DNA of 58,926 nucleotides from Myxococcota bacterium (GCA_025057315.1 JANWXW010000128.1:1-58926); one strand, 5' to 3'; positions 1 through 8,682 are shown, numbered from the stretch's first letter. Notes: generated by a model not told the origin, from the sequence alone. A program made the numbers and translations.

Positions 1-2
1 TG

Positions 3-1964
3 TGTGCCCTGCTGACCCTGGCAGCCCTCTATTTTTTGGCACGGCGCTGCGGCACCCCGCGCGCCGGGGTGCTGGCCGTGCTCGTGCTGCTGACGGTGCC
101 GACGTTCTTTTTGGGCGCGCGCCAGGCCACCTCGCACCTGCCCGCCGTGCTGGCGCACATCCTGGCCGTAGGCGGGCTTCTGGGGGTGGCGCTGCCCCGG
201 CGGGAGGGGGCGTGGGGGGAGCGGGTCCTGGGCGGGCTGGGAGCAGCAGCCGGCCTGACGGTGGGCTTTTTTTCTGCGGGGGCCCCGCTGGGCGTGGGCG
301 CGCCGCTGCTGAGCGTGGCGCTGGCGCTGGCCCTAGGTGGGGTGGCCGCTCCGATCGCGGCAGCGTTGGGAGGGCTGGGGAGCCTGGCGCTGCTGGTGCC
401 CATGCGGCTGGCGCTGGCCCAGGCGCAGCTGCCGCCTGCACTGCGCCTCGGCTTGGGGGCGGCCCTGGTCCTGGGCGGCGGGCTCTGGCTGGTGCTGGGC
501 CGCCGCGGGGCTCTGCTGCCCGCCGTGGTCCTGCTCGTGCTGGGAGCCGGGCTGGCCGCGCCGCCCCCAACCACGGCCTACGGCTACTCCCCTTGGTTGG
601 GCGGCTTCTTCCGCTGGCCTCCCAGCCGCGATGTGCAGATCGACACTGTGCTGCGGCCGCTGGGGTTCCAGCTGTTCCCGTGGGCGGGGTTGCTGCCCGT
701 GGCCCTGGCTTCCCTGTTGGGCACGGCGGCCGAGCAAGAGCAGGAGGCCCGGGACCAGCGGGCGCTGCTGCTTCTGCCGGTGTGCTGGTTCGTCGTCACC
801 TACCTGGTGGCCACCTACCAGGGAGCGCTGTCGCAGGAGGTGCCGTTTCCAGCGCTGGGGGCGCTGGCGCTGGCCGCGGGGCTGTATCTGGACCAGGCCC
901 TGGCCGAAGGAGCCGGCGGACGCGCGGCTGGGCTGGTGGTCGGGCTGCTGTGCGTGCTGCTGGGGCGGGACCTGTACCTGCATCCGGAGCAGTATGGGGG
1001 CGCGCACTTTCCCGATGGGTTGCGCTGGCCCGCGCCCTTAAGCTGGGTCTCGCCGCTGCTGGCCTCCTTGGGCTTGGGCTTTGGGACCGTGCTCGGGCTG
1101 GGGCTGGCGCTGACCGGGCGCTGGCGCCGGGGTCTGCTGGCCGGAGCCCTGGGGCTGTCGGTGGTCGGGGCCTTCGGGGCCGCCTATGGGCTCATCCCGC
1201 AGCTGTCGCGCCATGTCTCCTACCGCGGCCTTTTTGCGCGCTACCGGCAGCTGGGCGGCAGCGCGCTGGGGCTGTATGCTGTGCCGCGCTCGGGCAGCAA
1301 GTTTTACGACCCGGGGAGCGTGGAGCTCGGCTCGGTGGCCCAGGTGTTTGAGTTCCTGCAGCGCGATCGGCGGGCCTTTGTGCTGGTGGGCGCCACCGAG
1401 CTGGCGGCGCTGGACCAGCATGCCCGGCAACACGGGCTATCGTACTATGTCCTAGACGACAGCAACGTGCAGTTCTTGCTGGTGTCCAGCCAGCTGCCCC
1501 CGGGCGAGACGGACCGCAACCCGCTGCGACGCCTGGTGCTGGAAACCGAGCCCCGGCCCCAGCACGAGGTGCGCGCCACCTTCGAGGACAAGCTCGAGCT
1601 GCTAGGCTACGACCTGCCGCCTGAGATCGTTCGTGGGCAGGACTTCACCGTGCGGCTGTATTTCAAGGTCCTAAAGCCCCTAGGCGGCGACTACAAGATA
1701 TTTCTGCACATTGAGGGCGGTGGCAGCCGGATCAACGGCGACCACAGCCCGCTCGATGGCAAGTTCCCCACGCGGTACTGGGTGCCGGGCTCCTACGTCA
1801 TCGACGAGCACCGCATGAGCACCGGACGCATGGGGCACTCCCCCGGTTTCTATCAGGTACTGTGCGGTCTGTGGCCTGGCGGCTCCGGTGCGCGCATGCA
1901 GGTGACAACCGGGCCGCACGACGGGGATCATCGGGTCAAGCTAGGAACTGTGAGGGTGAAGTGA
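3..1964 (+). CDS. Polytopic membrane protein, 5'-truncated by the window edge (glycosyltransferase-39-like?)
   Basis: The frame is open from the first bases with no convincing start, so the gene begins outside the window; about 653 residues are visible. Roughly the first 400 residues are a series of hydrophobic Leu/Ala/Gly-rich segments consistent with ten or more transmembrane helices. The last 250 or so are soluble and include a beta-rich stretch (YFKVLKPLGGDYKIFLHIE) that looks extracytoplasmic. This layout, a membrane core plus a C-terminal periplasmic domain, fits the GT39/ArnT-like lipid-linked sugar transferases common in myxobacteria, but the N-terminal catalytic acidic motif would lie outside the window, so the family is a guess. 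The stop overlaps the start of the acetyltransferase gene (TGATG), so the two are translationally coupled. Confidence 0.7.
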   Translation, partial: CALLTLAALYFLARRCGTPRAGVLAVLVLLTVPTFFLGARQATSHLPAVLAHILAVGGLLGVALPRREGAWGERVLGGLGAAAGLTVGFFSAGAPLGVGAPLLSVALALALGGVAAPIAAALGGLGSLALLVPMRLALAQAQLPPALRLGLGAALVLGGGLWLVLGRRGALLPAVVLLVLGAGLAAPPPTTAYGYSPWLGGFFRWPPSRDVQIDTVLRPLGFQLFPWAGLLPVALASLLGTAAEQEQEARDQRALLLLPVCWFVVTYLVATYQGALSQEVPFPALGALALAAGLYLDQALAEGAGGRAAGLVVGLLCVLLGRDLYLHPEQYGGAHFPDGLRWPAPLSWVSPLLASLGLGFGTVLGLGLALTGRWRRGLLAGALGLSVVGAFGAAYGLIPQLSRHVSYRGLFARYRQLGGSALGLYAVPRSGSKFYDPGSVELGSVAQVFEFLQRDRRAFVLVGATELAALDQHARQHGLSYYVLDDSNVQFLLVSSQLPPGETDRNPLRRLVLETEPRPQHEVRATFEDKLELLGYDLPPEIVRGQDFTVRLYFKVLKPLGGDYKIFLHIEGGGSRINGDHSPLDGKFPTRYWVPGSYVIDEHRMSTGRMGHSPGFYQVLCGLWPGGSGARMQVTTGPHDGDHRVKLGTVRVK

Positions 1965-2842
1965 TGGAGCTGAAACCCCTGTCCGAAGTGGACCTACGCG
2001 AGGCCATTGGGCCCATCAACCGGGCCGTGACCGGACATTATCTGCCGGCGGTGCGCACGGTGTCCGGGCTGCGCGAGCGGGCGCAGCTTGGCGTGCTCGA
2101 CCTGAAGCTGTCGCGCTGCGCCTTCCTCGGCGGCCGCCTGGTGGGCACCTGCCTCATCGAGCGGGTGGACGAGCGGGCCCACCTGGATGCCATTGGCGTC
2201 GATCCGCTGGCGCAGCAGCGCGGGGTGGGCCATGCCATGCTGGAGGCGGCCTGCTGCGCGGCCGAGGCCAGTGGGGTGGCGGTGCTGACGGCCGAGATCT
2301 CCGACTCGGATGCTGCGATGATGGCCACGTTGCAGTCGGCCGGCTTTGTCGGCGGGCGGGAGCTGGGCCGGTTCGAGCTGCGGGGCCCCCCGGCGGACCT
2401 GCCGGTTCCTGACGAGATCGAGGAGGTGGCCGTACGGGCCCCTGCCACCCGGGGTCAGAGCTTCGTCCGGCCGGTGCCGCTGACCGAGGCGCTGGAGACG
2501 GTGCAGCGCGCCCGCGGGGCGGCTCTGGCCGAGGCGCCATTTGCCCACCAACCGGCAGTGCTCGAGCGCCTGCGCAGCCGCCTCGGATGCTACCTGCTGC
2601 TGCAGCTGGACCAGGACAGCCCGGTGCTGGGCGCAGCCGTGCTGGAGCGCGATCGGCACCTGCTGGTGTCGCTGGGGGGGCACATGGACCGCCTGGCGCC
2701 GCTGGTGGTGCTGCTGGCGCGCCGCCATGGCGTGGTCGCCATGGACTCGGTTCCGGAGGGGGACCCGCTGGGGCAGGTGCTGAGCCAGGCGGGCTTTCAG
2801 CGCACGGCGGTGCGGCGGGAGATGCTACGTCGCCTCGGCTAG
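1964..2842 (+). CDS. GNAT family N-acetyltransferase
   Basis: This 292-residue protein uses the ATG that overlaps the previous stop; an upstream in-frame extension into the preceding gene was rejected. Residues about 50-130 form a GNAT fold with the acetyl-CoA-binding motif A (DAIGVDPLAQQRGVGHAM), in which the QxxGxG/A signature reads QRGVGH at 85-90. The second half (about 150-290) resembles a degenerate second GNAT lobe and ends in a short basic tail. The acceptor substrate cannot be told from sequence. Being coupled to a membrane protein gene, it might act on an envelope sugar or peptide, but that is inference. Confidence 0.85.
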   Translation: MELKPLSEVDLREAIGPINRAVTGHYLPAVRTVSGLRERAQLGVLDLKLSRCAFLGGRLVGTCLIERVDERAHLDAIGVDPLAQQRGVGHAMLEAACCAAEASGVAVLTAEISDSDAAMMATLQSAGFVGGRELGRFELRGPPADLPVPDEIEEVAVRAPATRGQSFVRPVPLTEALETVQRARGAALAEAPFAHQPAVLERLRSRLGCYLLLQLDQDSPVLGAAVLERDRHLLVSLGGHMDRLAPLVVLLARRHGVVAMDSVPEGDPLGQVLSQAGFQRTAVRREMLRRLG

Positions 2843-2996
2843 CGGAGGCGAGTCCAGCCGGCCCTTGGCGCCCGGGGAGAGCGAGTTTTTTCTTGTGCTT
2901 CCCTGGGGGCCGGAGTATCTGAGGGGGAACGCGGCCGGCCCCCGGGCTCCCAAGGCCTGGTGGAGGCGTAGCAAAACGGCCAGCGGCGGAACTACG

Positions 2997-3431
2997 ATGG
3001 CAAAGGCGCAAGATCGCCGAAAGCAGACCGTGGCCCCGGGCTCCATTCCGGAGCGGCGCAGCGGGACCGACCGGCGGCAGAGCGAGCGCGCGCTGGTGGA
3101 CTGGACGGTAGACTACCGGGCTAAGGATACCTTCCTTTTTGCCTACATCTCGGACATCAGCGCCATGGGCATCTTTGTGCGCACGCCGCAGCCCGAGCCG
3201 CCCGGCACGCGCCTGAACCTGCGCTTTGCCCCGCCAGGGGGCACGCTGTTGGAGCTGGAGGGCCAGGTGACGTGGGTCAACCCGCCTCGGGCCGGCGATG
3301 ACAGCCACCGCCAGACAGGGATGGGCGTGCAGTTTGTGGACCTAACGGCGCCGCAGCGGGAACAGCTGCTCCGGTTGGTCCGCACCTTCGCCTACCTGGA
3401 CGATGACGAGGAGGCCCGCGGCCACTCCTGA
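2997..3431 (+). CDS. PilZ domain protein, TIGR02266 type
   Basis: This 144-residue protein starts at the ATG at 2997; frame further upstream is low-complexity and non-conserved. A basic N-terminus (SGTDRRQSERALVDWTVDY) provides an RxxxR-like element and is followed by DISAMGIFVRTP, which satisfies the PilZ D/NxSxxG signature. The C-terminal beta-barrel strands end with GMGVQFVDLTAPQREQL, typical of the Myxococcus paralogous PilZ family TIGR02266. Such proteins are cytoplasmic c-di-GMP or protein-binding adaptors often tied to motility or envelope traits. The last 40 nt overlap the 3' end of the convergent membrane protein gene. The Shine-Dalgarno sequence is weak (GCGGAA). Confidence 0.88.
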   Translation: MAKAQDRRKQTVAPGSIPERRSGTDRRQSERALVDWTVDYRAKDTFLFAYISDISAMGIFVRTPQPEPPGTRLNLRFAPPGGTLLELEGQVTWVNPPRAGDDSHRQTGMGVQFVDLTAPQREQLLRLVRTFAYLDDDEEARGHS

Positions 3432-4432
3432 CCGGCCGTGCGCAGCACCGCTGCCACCCCGAGCAGCAGCAAGGCCATGCGGTGGGGATCCTGCACTTCA
3501 TAGCCGCTCAGGCCCCAGAGCACGAGCCCGAGCCCGCGCAGGCGCAGCCAGTCGCCCTGCAGCACCAGGATCAGGGAGGCAAAGAGGAAGCTGCCGAGAC
3601 ACACCAGGTACAGCACCTGCGGGAGGCGAGCCGGGGGCAGACGGATGCCAAAGGCTGCGTGGGCCGTGCGCGCCAGCATCTCGCTGTCCATCAGGCAGAG
3701 CAGAGCGCCACCCAGCAGCACGAGGGCCGATAGCGTCCCGGCCAGGGCCACGCCTTGACGAAGGGGCCAGGGGCAGAAGCACACCAGAGCCAGCGCTGCG
3801 GCGGCGCCGTGTATTGCCTGCCCGAGCCCTAGGACACTCATCTGGTGGGCCGACAGCGTCCCGCGGACCACGCCCCAGTAGGTGTAGAAATGGCACAGGG
3901 CGGGCGCGATGAGCAGCACCATGCCCACCTTCAGCCGGGCCTGGGCGCGCATGGGTAGCACCCCAAGCGCCAGCAAGACCCCGAGGCAGACAAAACTAGC
4001 CTGCAGGATCACGTGGGCCCGGGTCACGCTCAGCCCCAGGGCGCTCATCCAGCCGGGGGCAGCCAACAAGCCGAGGGCCAAAAGCACGTGCACGCCCCCC
4101 ACCAGGCCGAGGCTCAGCCGCGCCACGATGTGGGGCAGCAGGCCCGGCCGCGCCAGCTGCAGCACCACCCCGGCAAGCAGCATCAGCCCCAGCACCGAGG
4201 TCAGGTTCAGCGCCAGGGCGCCGGACAGCTCCGTGGCGCGCAGGAGCCAGCCCGGAACCAGGTCCAGCTCGGACCGCAACAGGGGCCGCAAGATGCGGTA
4301 CAATCCGATCTCGAGCAATGCCGCCAGCACGAGCACGGCCGCCAGCGAGAAGCGGCCGGGGGCAGCGGGGGGGCCGTCTCCTGCGAGCCGGCTCCGGCCC
4401 GCGGCGCGGGGTTTAAACCATGGCACAACCAT
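3392..4432 (-). CDS. Polytopic membrane protein of unknown function
   Basis: A 346-residue protein with about nine hydrophobic segments (for example FSLAAVLVLAALLEIGLY and LGLVGGVHVLLALGLLAAP), no signal peptidase motif and no recognised catalytic signature. It is probably an inner-membrane protein. The ATG at 4432 was chosen; a GTG one codon earlier is possible. This start overlaps the divergent amidase start by 13 bp, so one of the two starts may really lie further downstream. The 3' end overlaps the PilZ gene. No family was recognised. Confidence 0.6.
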   Translation of the reverse strand: MVVPWFKPRAAGRSRLAGDGPPAAPGRFSLAAVLVLAALLEIGLYRILRPLLRSELDLVPGWLLRATELSGALALNLTSVLGLMLLAGVVLQLARPGLLPHIVARLSLGLVGGVHVLLALGLLAAPGWMSALGLSVTRAHVILQASFVCLGVLLALGVLPMRAQARLKVGMVLLIAPALCHFYTYWGVVRGTLSAHQMSVLGLGQAIHGAAAALALVCFCPWPLRQGVALAGTLSALVLLGGALLCLMDSEMLARTAHAAFGIRLPPARLPQVLYLVCLGSFLFASLILVLQGDWLRLRGLGLVLWGLSGYEVQDPHRMALLLLGVAAVLRTAGQEWPRASSSSSR

Positions 4433-5262
4433 CACGGTATGCGGCCCGAGATGGCCTGCGCAAGCGGGTAGGCCCAGTGCCCCCTGTGCTGGCCTGCCTG
4501 GGGGTCCTGCTGGCCGGGCCGGGCCGGGTACCGGCCACTGAGCCGCTAGCGGCCGCGCGGGAGCTGGTGGTGCTCGACCCTGGCCATGGGGGCGCCAACC
4601 TCGGCGCGCCGGGCCGTAACCGGCTCTTTGAGAAGCAGATCACGCTGCAGGTGGCCGAGCGGCTGGCGCGCTTGCTGCGCGCCCATGGCTACCGGGTGCT
4701 GTTGACCCGCCAGAGGGATCAATACCTGACGCTGCGCGAGCGCGTCCGGCGCAGCAATGCCCAGCCCGCTGCGGCGTTCATCTCGCTTCATGCCAACGCC
4801 AGCCCGGATCACAGCCAGCGGGGTGTAGAGACCTTCGTGCTGGACCCCCAGGTGGCGGAGGTGGAGGCGCGGCGGGCGGCGCGCCGGGCTGGAGGGCCGG
4901 TGGCAGCGCTGCTGGCCGACCTGCATGCAGCCCACCAGCTGCAGGAGTCGATACGCCTGGCGCGGGCGATTCAGGACAGCCTGGTATCGCTGCGCGGCGC
5001 GGTGGACCGCGGCGTGCGGCAGGCCGACCACGATGTGCTCGCCGGCGTGCAGGCCCCGGCCGTGCTGGTGGAGATGGGCTTCATCGACCATGTGGTGGAG
5101 GGGCCGCTTCTGGAGGAACCAGCGGTGCAGGACCAAATCGCCCAGGCCCTGCTGGAGGGAATCCAGCGCTTTTTGCAGGAGGGGGGGCCGGTGCCTGCGG
5201 TGAGCGGTTCGGAGCGTGCCCCAAGGCGCCGCGGCTTGAACATGGCCCGAGCCGATCATTGA
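4420..5262 (+). CDS. N-acetylmuramoyl-L-alanine amidase (Amidase_3)
   Basis: A 280-residue exported zinc amidase that cleaves the bond between N-acetylmuramic acid and L-Ala in peptidoglycan. A short signal-like segment (about 17-34, PVPPVLACLGVLLAGPG) precedes the Amidase_3 domain. Zinc ligands are visible: His56 in LDPGHGG, Glu71 in RLFEKQ and His124 in SLHANAS; the catalytic Glu is in LVEMGFID near residue 217. The AMIN targeting domain of AmiC-type enzymes is absent, so this is a minimal amidase. It is followed 32 nt later by rph on the same strand. The basic tail after the catalytic domain has no recognised role. Confidence 0.9.
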   Translation: MAQPSRYAARDGLRKRVGPVPPVLACLGVLLAGPGRVPATEPLAAARELVVLDPGHGGANLGAPGRNRLFEKQITLQVAERLARLLRAHGYRVLLTRQRDQYLTLRERVRRSNAQPAAAFISLHANASPDHSQRGVETFVLDPQVAEVEARRAARRAGGPVAALLADLHAAHQLQESIRLARAIQDSLVSLRGAVDRGVRQADHDVLAGVQAPAVLVEMGFIDHVVEGPLLEEPAVQDQIAQALLEGIQRFLQEGGPVPAVSGSERAPRRRGLNMARADH

Positions 5263-5294
5263 CACCGCGGCCAGGGGCGGGGCATGGTGTCGCC

Positions 5295-6002
5295 ATGCGT
5301 GCGGATGGACGGAGGGCTGAAGAGATCCGCCCGGTGGAGATCGAGCCTGGTTACCTGCGCGGACCGGCGGGCAGCGCCTTCATCCGGTGCGGCGCCACCT
5401 GGGTGCTGTGCAGCGCCTCGGTGGGCGAGCGCGTGCCGGCGCACGTGACCCGGGGCGGGTGGCTCACCGCGGAGTATGCGATGCTCCCTGGGAGTGCTGC
5501 CGAGCGGGTGGCGCGTGGACCGAGCGGCCGGGGCAAGGAGATCGAGCGGCTGATCGGCCGCAGCCTACGTGCCGCACTGGACTTGAACCGTCTGCCGCCG
5601 CTGACCCTGACCATCGACTGCGACGTGCTGCAAGCCGATGGTGGCACGCGGACCGCCGCCATCACTGGAGGCTATGTCGCGCTGGTGTTGGCGCTGCGCC
5701 GGCTGCGAGCAGAGGGTGTGCTGGGCGACGACCCGCTGCGCGGGCCTGTGGCCGCAGTGTCCGCTGGGCTGGTGGGTGGCACGGCGTGTCTGGACCTAAG
5801 CTACCAGGAGGATGCAGAAGCCGAGGTGGACATGAACTTTGTCATGCGGCGCGACGACGGGGCGCTGCGCTTCGTCGAGGTCCAGGGCACCGGCGAGCGT
5901 GGCAGCTTCGACCGCTCGCAGCTAGAGGCGCTGTGCGAGCTGGCCGCCAGGGGCATTGCGCAGCTTATGGAGGCGCAGGCGCGGGCGCTCGCATGCGGTT
6001 GA
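5295..6002 (+). CDS. rph: Ribonuclease PH
   Basis: A 235-residue phosphorolytic 3'-to-5' exoribonuclease that trims tRNA 3' ends. The start at 5295 gives the typical opening MRADGRRAEEIRPVEIEPGY. The family blocks are all present: SGRGKEIERLIGRSLRAALD, the DCDVLQADGGTRTAAITGGY block, and NFVMRRDDGALRFVEVQGTGE near the end. Length is normal for the family. It overlaps rdgB by 10 nt, the common rph-rdgB pairing, and lies upstream of two tRNA genes, a fitting neighbourhood for a tRNA-processing enzyme. Confidence 0.96.
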   Translation: MRADGRRAEEIRPVEIEPGYLRGPAGSAFIRCGATWVLCSASVGERVPAHVTRGGWLTAEYAMLPGSAAERVARGPSGRGKEIERLIGRSLRAALDLNRLPPLTLTIDCDVLQADGGTRTAAITGGYVALVLALRRLRAEGVLGDDPLRGPVAAVSAGLVGGTACLDLSYQEDAEAEVDMNFVMRRDDGALRFVEVQGTGERGSFDRSQLEALCELAARGIAQLMEAQARALACG

Positions 6003-6625
6003 TGCTGGCCACCCACAACCGGGGCAAGCTCGCAGAGCTGCAGGCGCTGCTGGGCGGCCAGGTGGATGCGGTCTGCCTGGCCGACCTGGGCGTGCCGGAC
6101 GACACGGTCGAAAGCGGCGCGACTTTGCAGGACAATGCGCGCATCAAGGCCCATGCTGCACGCAGGCGCACGGGCCTGACTGCGCTTGCCGACGACAGCG
6201 GTCTGGAGGTGGATGTCCTCGATGGGGCCCCGGGCGTCCACTCGGCTCGTTACGGGGGCGAGCCGCGCTCGGACGCTCGCAACCTGGCCGCCCTGCTGCA
6301 CGCACTGCGCGACGTACCTGCGGAGCGGCGCTCGGCGCGCTTTCGCTGCTGCCTGTGCCTGGTGGCCGAGGACCTGGAGGTCCTGGCCACAGGGACCCTG
6401 GAGGGAACAGTGATTCAGGCGCCGCGCGGAGCGGCAGGTTTTGGCTACGATCCGGTGTTTGTGCCTCGCCCCGAGGAGGTGCTCGCAGCTGGTCTGCCGC
6501 CAGACCGCATCGGCCGGACCCTGGCCGAGCTGTCGATGGCCGACAAGAACTTGCTGTCGCACCGGGGGCGGGCGCTGCGCCGGCTGCAGCCCGTGCTGCT
6601 GGCGCTGGCCCAGGCATCCTCTTGA
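5993..6625 (+). CDS. rdgB: dITP/XTP pyrophosphatase (RdgB/HAM1)
   Basis: A 210-residue cytoplasmic house-cleaning enzyme that hydrolyses dITP, ITP and XTP to monophosphates. Diagnostic motifs are the N-terminal ATHNRGKLAELQALL, the central ADDSGLEVDVLDGAPGVHSA, the GFGYDPVFVP block, and the C-terminal AELSMADKNLLSHRGRAL. The ATG at 5993 lies inside the rph 3' end, so translation is probably coupled. The stop codon overlaps the -35 element of the tRNA promoter candidate. Confidence 0.96.
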   Translation: MRLMLATHNRGKLAELQALLGGQVDAVCLADLGVPDDTVESGATLQDNARIKAHAARRRTGLTALADDSGLEVDVLDGAPGVHSARYGGEPRSDARNLAALLHALRDVPAERRSARFRCCLCLVAEDLEVLATGTLEGTVIQAPRGAAGFGYDPVFVPRPEEVLAAGLPPDRIGRTLAELSMADKNLLSHRGRALRRLQPVLLALAQASS

Positions 6626-6650
6626 AAATTGTCTGGCTTTCTTCTACAAG
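6622..6650 (+). promoter_or_regulatory. Sigma-70-type promoter for the two tRNA genes
   Basis: TTGAAA at 6622-6627, a 17-bp spacer, and TACAAG at 6645-6650. The pair lies in the only AT-rich stretch between rdgB and the tRNAs, about 55 nt upstream of tRNA-Pro. The -35 box overlaps the rdgB stop codon. Inferred from consensus only. Confidence 0.55.
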
Positions 6651-6704
6651 TGCAAAAGGCAAGCGCGACGGCAAGGTCAGCGCAACTGACATGGGATCCT
6701 TCAC

Positions 6705-6778
6705 CGGGGCGTAGCGCAGTCCGGTAGCGCGCCTGCTTTGGGAGCAGGATGTCGGAGGTTCAAATCCTCTCGCCCCGA
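6705..6778 (+). tRNA. tRNA-Pro (anticodon TGG)
   Basis: A complete cloverleaf. Acceptor stem CGGGGCG pairs with CGCCCCG (6771-6777), with discriminator A at 6778. The anticodon stem CCTGC/GCAGG encloses the loop TTTGGGA, giving anticodon TGG. The T arm is GGAGG-TTCAAAT-CCTCT. The 3' CCA is not fully encoded (CCT follows), so CCA addition is expected. Confidence 0.96.
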
Positions 6779-6807
6779 CCTGCTGTGCAGCCGTCCTGCA
6801 CGGCCAG

Positions 6808-6881
6808 GCGCCCGTAGCTCAGCCGGACAGAGCACCGGCCTTCTAAGCCGTGGGTCGCTGGTTCGAGTCCAGCCGGGCGCG
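6808..6881 (+). tRNA. tRNA-Arg (anticodon TCT)
   Basis: Acceptor stem GCGCCCG pairs with CGGGCGC (6874-6880), with discriminator G at 6881. The anticodon loop CTTCTAA gives anticodon TCT, and the T arm is GCTGG-TTCGAGT-CCAGC. The outermost anticodon-stem pair (27-43) is a C-T mismatch; the rest of the stem is intact. CCA is not encoded (CCG follows). It lies 29 nt after tRNA-Pro, presumably on the same transcript. Confidence 0.95.
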
Positions 6882-6945
6882 CCGACAGGGGCTGCGAGCA
6901 AAGACCAGCCCTTGCGATGGGCGACGCGCGGTGGGACAGGCGTGC

Positions 6946-7311
6946 TCAGGTGCTGCGCGGCCAAAGCCGGCTCCGCCCCAGGTGGCCCTGAGGGTCGGGG
7001 CCCCGCCCAGACTGCTTGAGCAGATCTTGACACTGGCCAACGCGCGTGCCCTGGCGCTCGAACAGGGCCGCGCAGGCCCCATCCACCCCCGGACCGCCGT
7101 TGAACTCGCCGCGATAGCGCAGGCAGGGCACCATGCTCAGGTCCATGCCGATGGGATCCCGCGCGCTGGCCTCCAGACACTGCTGGCAGCAGACCAGCGG
7201 GTCAGGCAGGTCTGGGGGTCGTCTCGCATCGGCGCGTGTCACCTCAGGGGGCGGACCCGCGCCATGGCAGGCCAGCAGGGAGCACAGCAGGGACAGGAGC
7301 CAGCCACGCAT
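6946..7311 (-). CDS. Small Cys-rich lipoprotein at the end of the gsp operon
   Basis: A 121-residue protein with a lipoprotein signal: MRGWLLSLLCSLLAC ends in a good LLAC lipobox, so it should be acylated and envelope-anchored. The mature part has several further cysteines (VCCQQC, PCLRY, GACA, GQCQ), suggesting disulfides. No family was recognised. Its start is 3 nt after the gspN stop, so it is very likely co-transcribed with the T2SS. A pilotin-like or secretin-accessory role is conceivable but is only inferred from position. Confidence 0.65.
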   Translation of the reverse strand: MRGWLLSLLCSLLACHGAGPPPEVTRADARRPPDLPDPLVCCQQCLEASARDPIGMDLSMVPCLRYRGEFNGGPGVDGACAALFERQGTRVGQCQDLLKQSGRGPDPQGHLGRSRLWPRST

Positions 7312-7314
7312 GGA

Positions 7315-8682
7315 TCAGTCGTCCTTTTGGTCCTTTTGATTTGGATCGTTCAAAGAGGCAGGGGGGGGCGGCGGCACGACCTCGTCGCGTGCCACCGGGG
7401 TGGGCTCGATGGAGGGCGCCGGCGGAGGAGCCACACGCGGCTCCACGCCCCTGTGCAGTGCGCGGTAATTGGGCAGCGCCGCAGCGTTTGGGTCGGACTG
7501 CACCGCGGGGAGCGGCACGCTCGGGGGCGGGGCGGCGTAGCTGGGTGGCGGTGACAGCAGGGGTGCCGGGGGCACGGAGGGCAGCGACCGTCCGACCGGC
7601 GGCGGCTCCTCGGCCTGGGCCCTGCCCAGCGATGCGCTGCGTACGCTCACGCCCGTGGGTGGCTCGCGAGAGGGGCGGGATGCCGGTGCAGCCACCGTCC
7701 CCTGAATGGCAAAACCGAGGAATCCGTCGGGGCGTTTGCCCGCGGACATGCTGTTGACGAGCAGCTCCAGAGTCGGCTCCCGCCGGCTCAGCTCCGGGGA
7801 GGGGCGGAAGCGGAGATAGAGGTGGAGCTCGGACAGGGGGAAGGGGTCGCGCAGCTCGATGTATCCCTCCAGCAGGGCCTCTCCATCGGGCGACTGGATG
7901 CGGAACTGGTCCAACGTAGCACGCTGCTTGCCTACCACCACCCGCCCCGCCACGCGCCCCAGGCGAAGGCGGGGAAAGGTCAGGCCCTGGGACAGAAAGG
8001 GATCGCCGGGTACGATCAGCTTCGTCTTGCCGTCGCCGATGACCCCACTTTCGACCGTGATCTCGATGAGGCCAGAGGTGGTGGTGGTGATGAGCCGCTG
8101 CTGCCGGGCATCCACCTCGCCCTCTAGATCCAGCCGAAGCCCCATCTGGCCCCCCAGAGGCAGGGGGACGATCTGGGCCAGGCCCGGTACCCGCGCCAGC
8201 GCGATGTCGGCGGCCCGGATCTGAGCCGATGCCTTGAGGCCGGCCAAGGAGGCCTGGGCGTGGAGGGTCCCCCCGAACGCCTTCAGATCGACCCGGAGGG
8301 ACCTGCGGCCCCGGAGCAGGTCCAGCAGCGAGGTTCGCACCACGAGGGACTCGATGAAGTAGGTGCGGGGCTTGCGCGCCGTCCCGTCGGGGCCGGGGGT
8401 CGTGCTGCGCTGCCGGAGGGCTACCTCCTCCAGGCGCACCCCCGGGGGCAGCAGCGACAGGCCGAGCTCGCCGATGGTCACGTCCATGCCGGTGCCCAGG
8501 CGGCTGGGAGGACCCACCTCCTGGGACAGCTCCCGCTCCAGCCGTTCGCGCAGCCGATCCCGTGGGAGCGAGACGTATAGGGCGACCAGAAACACAAACA
8601 GACCGAAAGCCGGATAGCCCACCACGGCCAGGACACGCCGCTGGCGCTCGCTCAGCTGGGGCAGCCAGGCCAGAATCTTCAC
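7315..8682 (-). CDS. gspN: Type II secretion protein GspN, long delta-type
   Basis: A 455-residue protein matching the myxobacterial/leptospiral GspN type rather than the short enterobacterial form. One N-terminal transmembrane helix (about 17-40, VLAVVGYPAFGLFVFLVALY) anchors a large periplasmic domain built of AsmA-like beta strands, for example VDLKAFGGTLHAQASLAG. The last 130 or so residues are Pro/Ala-rich, probably disordered, and end in a charged tail (NDPNQKDQKDD). It overlaps gspM by 4 nt. GspN is an accessory T2SS inner-membrane protein whose exact role is unsettled. Confidence 0.85.
   Translation of the reverse strand: MKILAWLPQLSERQRRVLAVVGYPAFGLFVFLVALYVSLPRDRLRERLERELSQEVGPPSRLGTGMDVTIGELGLSLLPPGVRLEEVALRQRSTTPGPDGTARKPRTYFIESLVVRTSLLDLLRGRRSLRVDLKAFGGTLHAQASLAGLKASAQIRAADIALARVPGLAQIVPLPLGGQMGLRLDLEGEVDARQQRLITTTTSGLIEITVESGVIGDGKTKLIVPGDPFLSQGLTFPRLRLGRVAGRVVVGKQRATLDQFRIQSPDGEALLEGYIELRDPFPLSELHLYLRFRPSPELSRREPTLELLVNSMSAGKRPDGFLGFAIQGTVAAPASRPSREPPTGVSVRSASLGRAQAEEPPPVGRSLPSVPPAPLLSPPPSYAAPPPSVPLPAVQSDPNAAALPNYRALHRGVEPRVAPPPAPSIEPTPVARDEVVPPPPPASLNDPNQKDQKDD

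Noticed and set aside
2..1351. Alternative open frame over the first membrane protein.
   Set aside because: Gly/Ala/Arg-rich with no domain; the other frame gives clear transmembrane segments and a soluble C-terminal domain.
2893..2898. T6 tract after the acetyltransferase gene as an intrinsic terminator.
   Set aside because: No stable GC-rich hairpin ends directly before the T run.
6887..6913. Hairpin AGGGGCTG/CAGCCCTT after tRNA-Arg as a terminator.
   Set aside because: The loop is long (11 nt), one pair is G-U, and no T tract follows on either strand.
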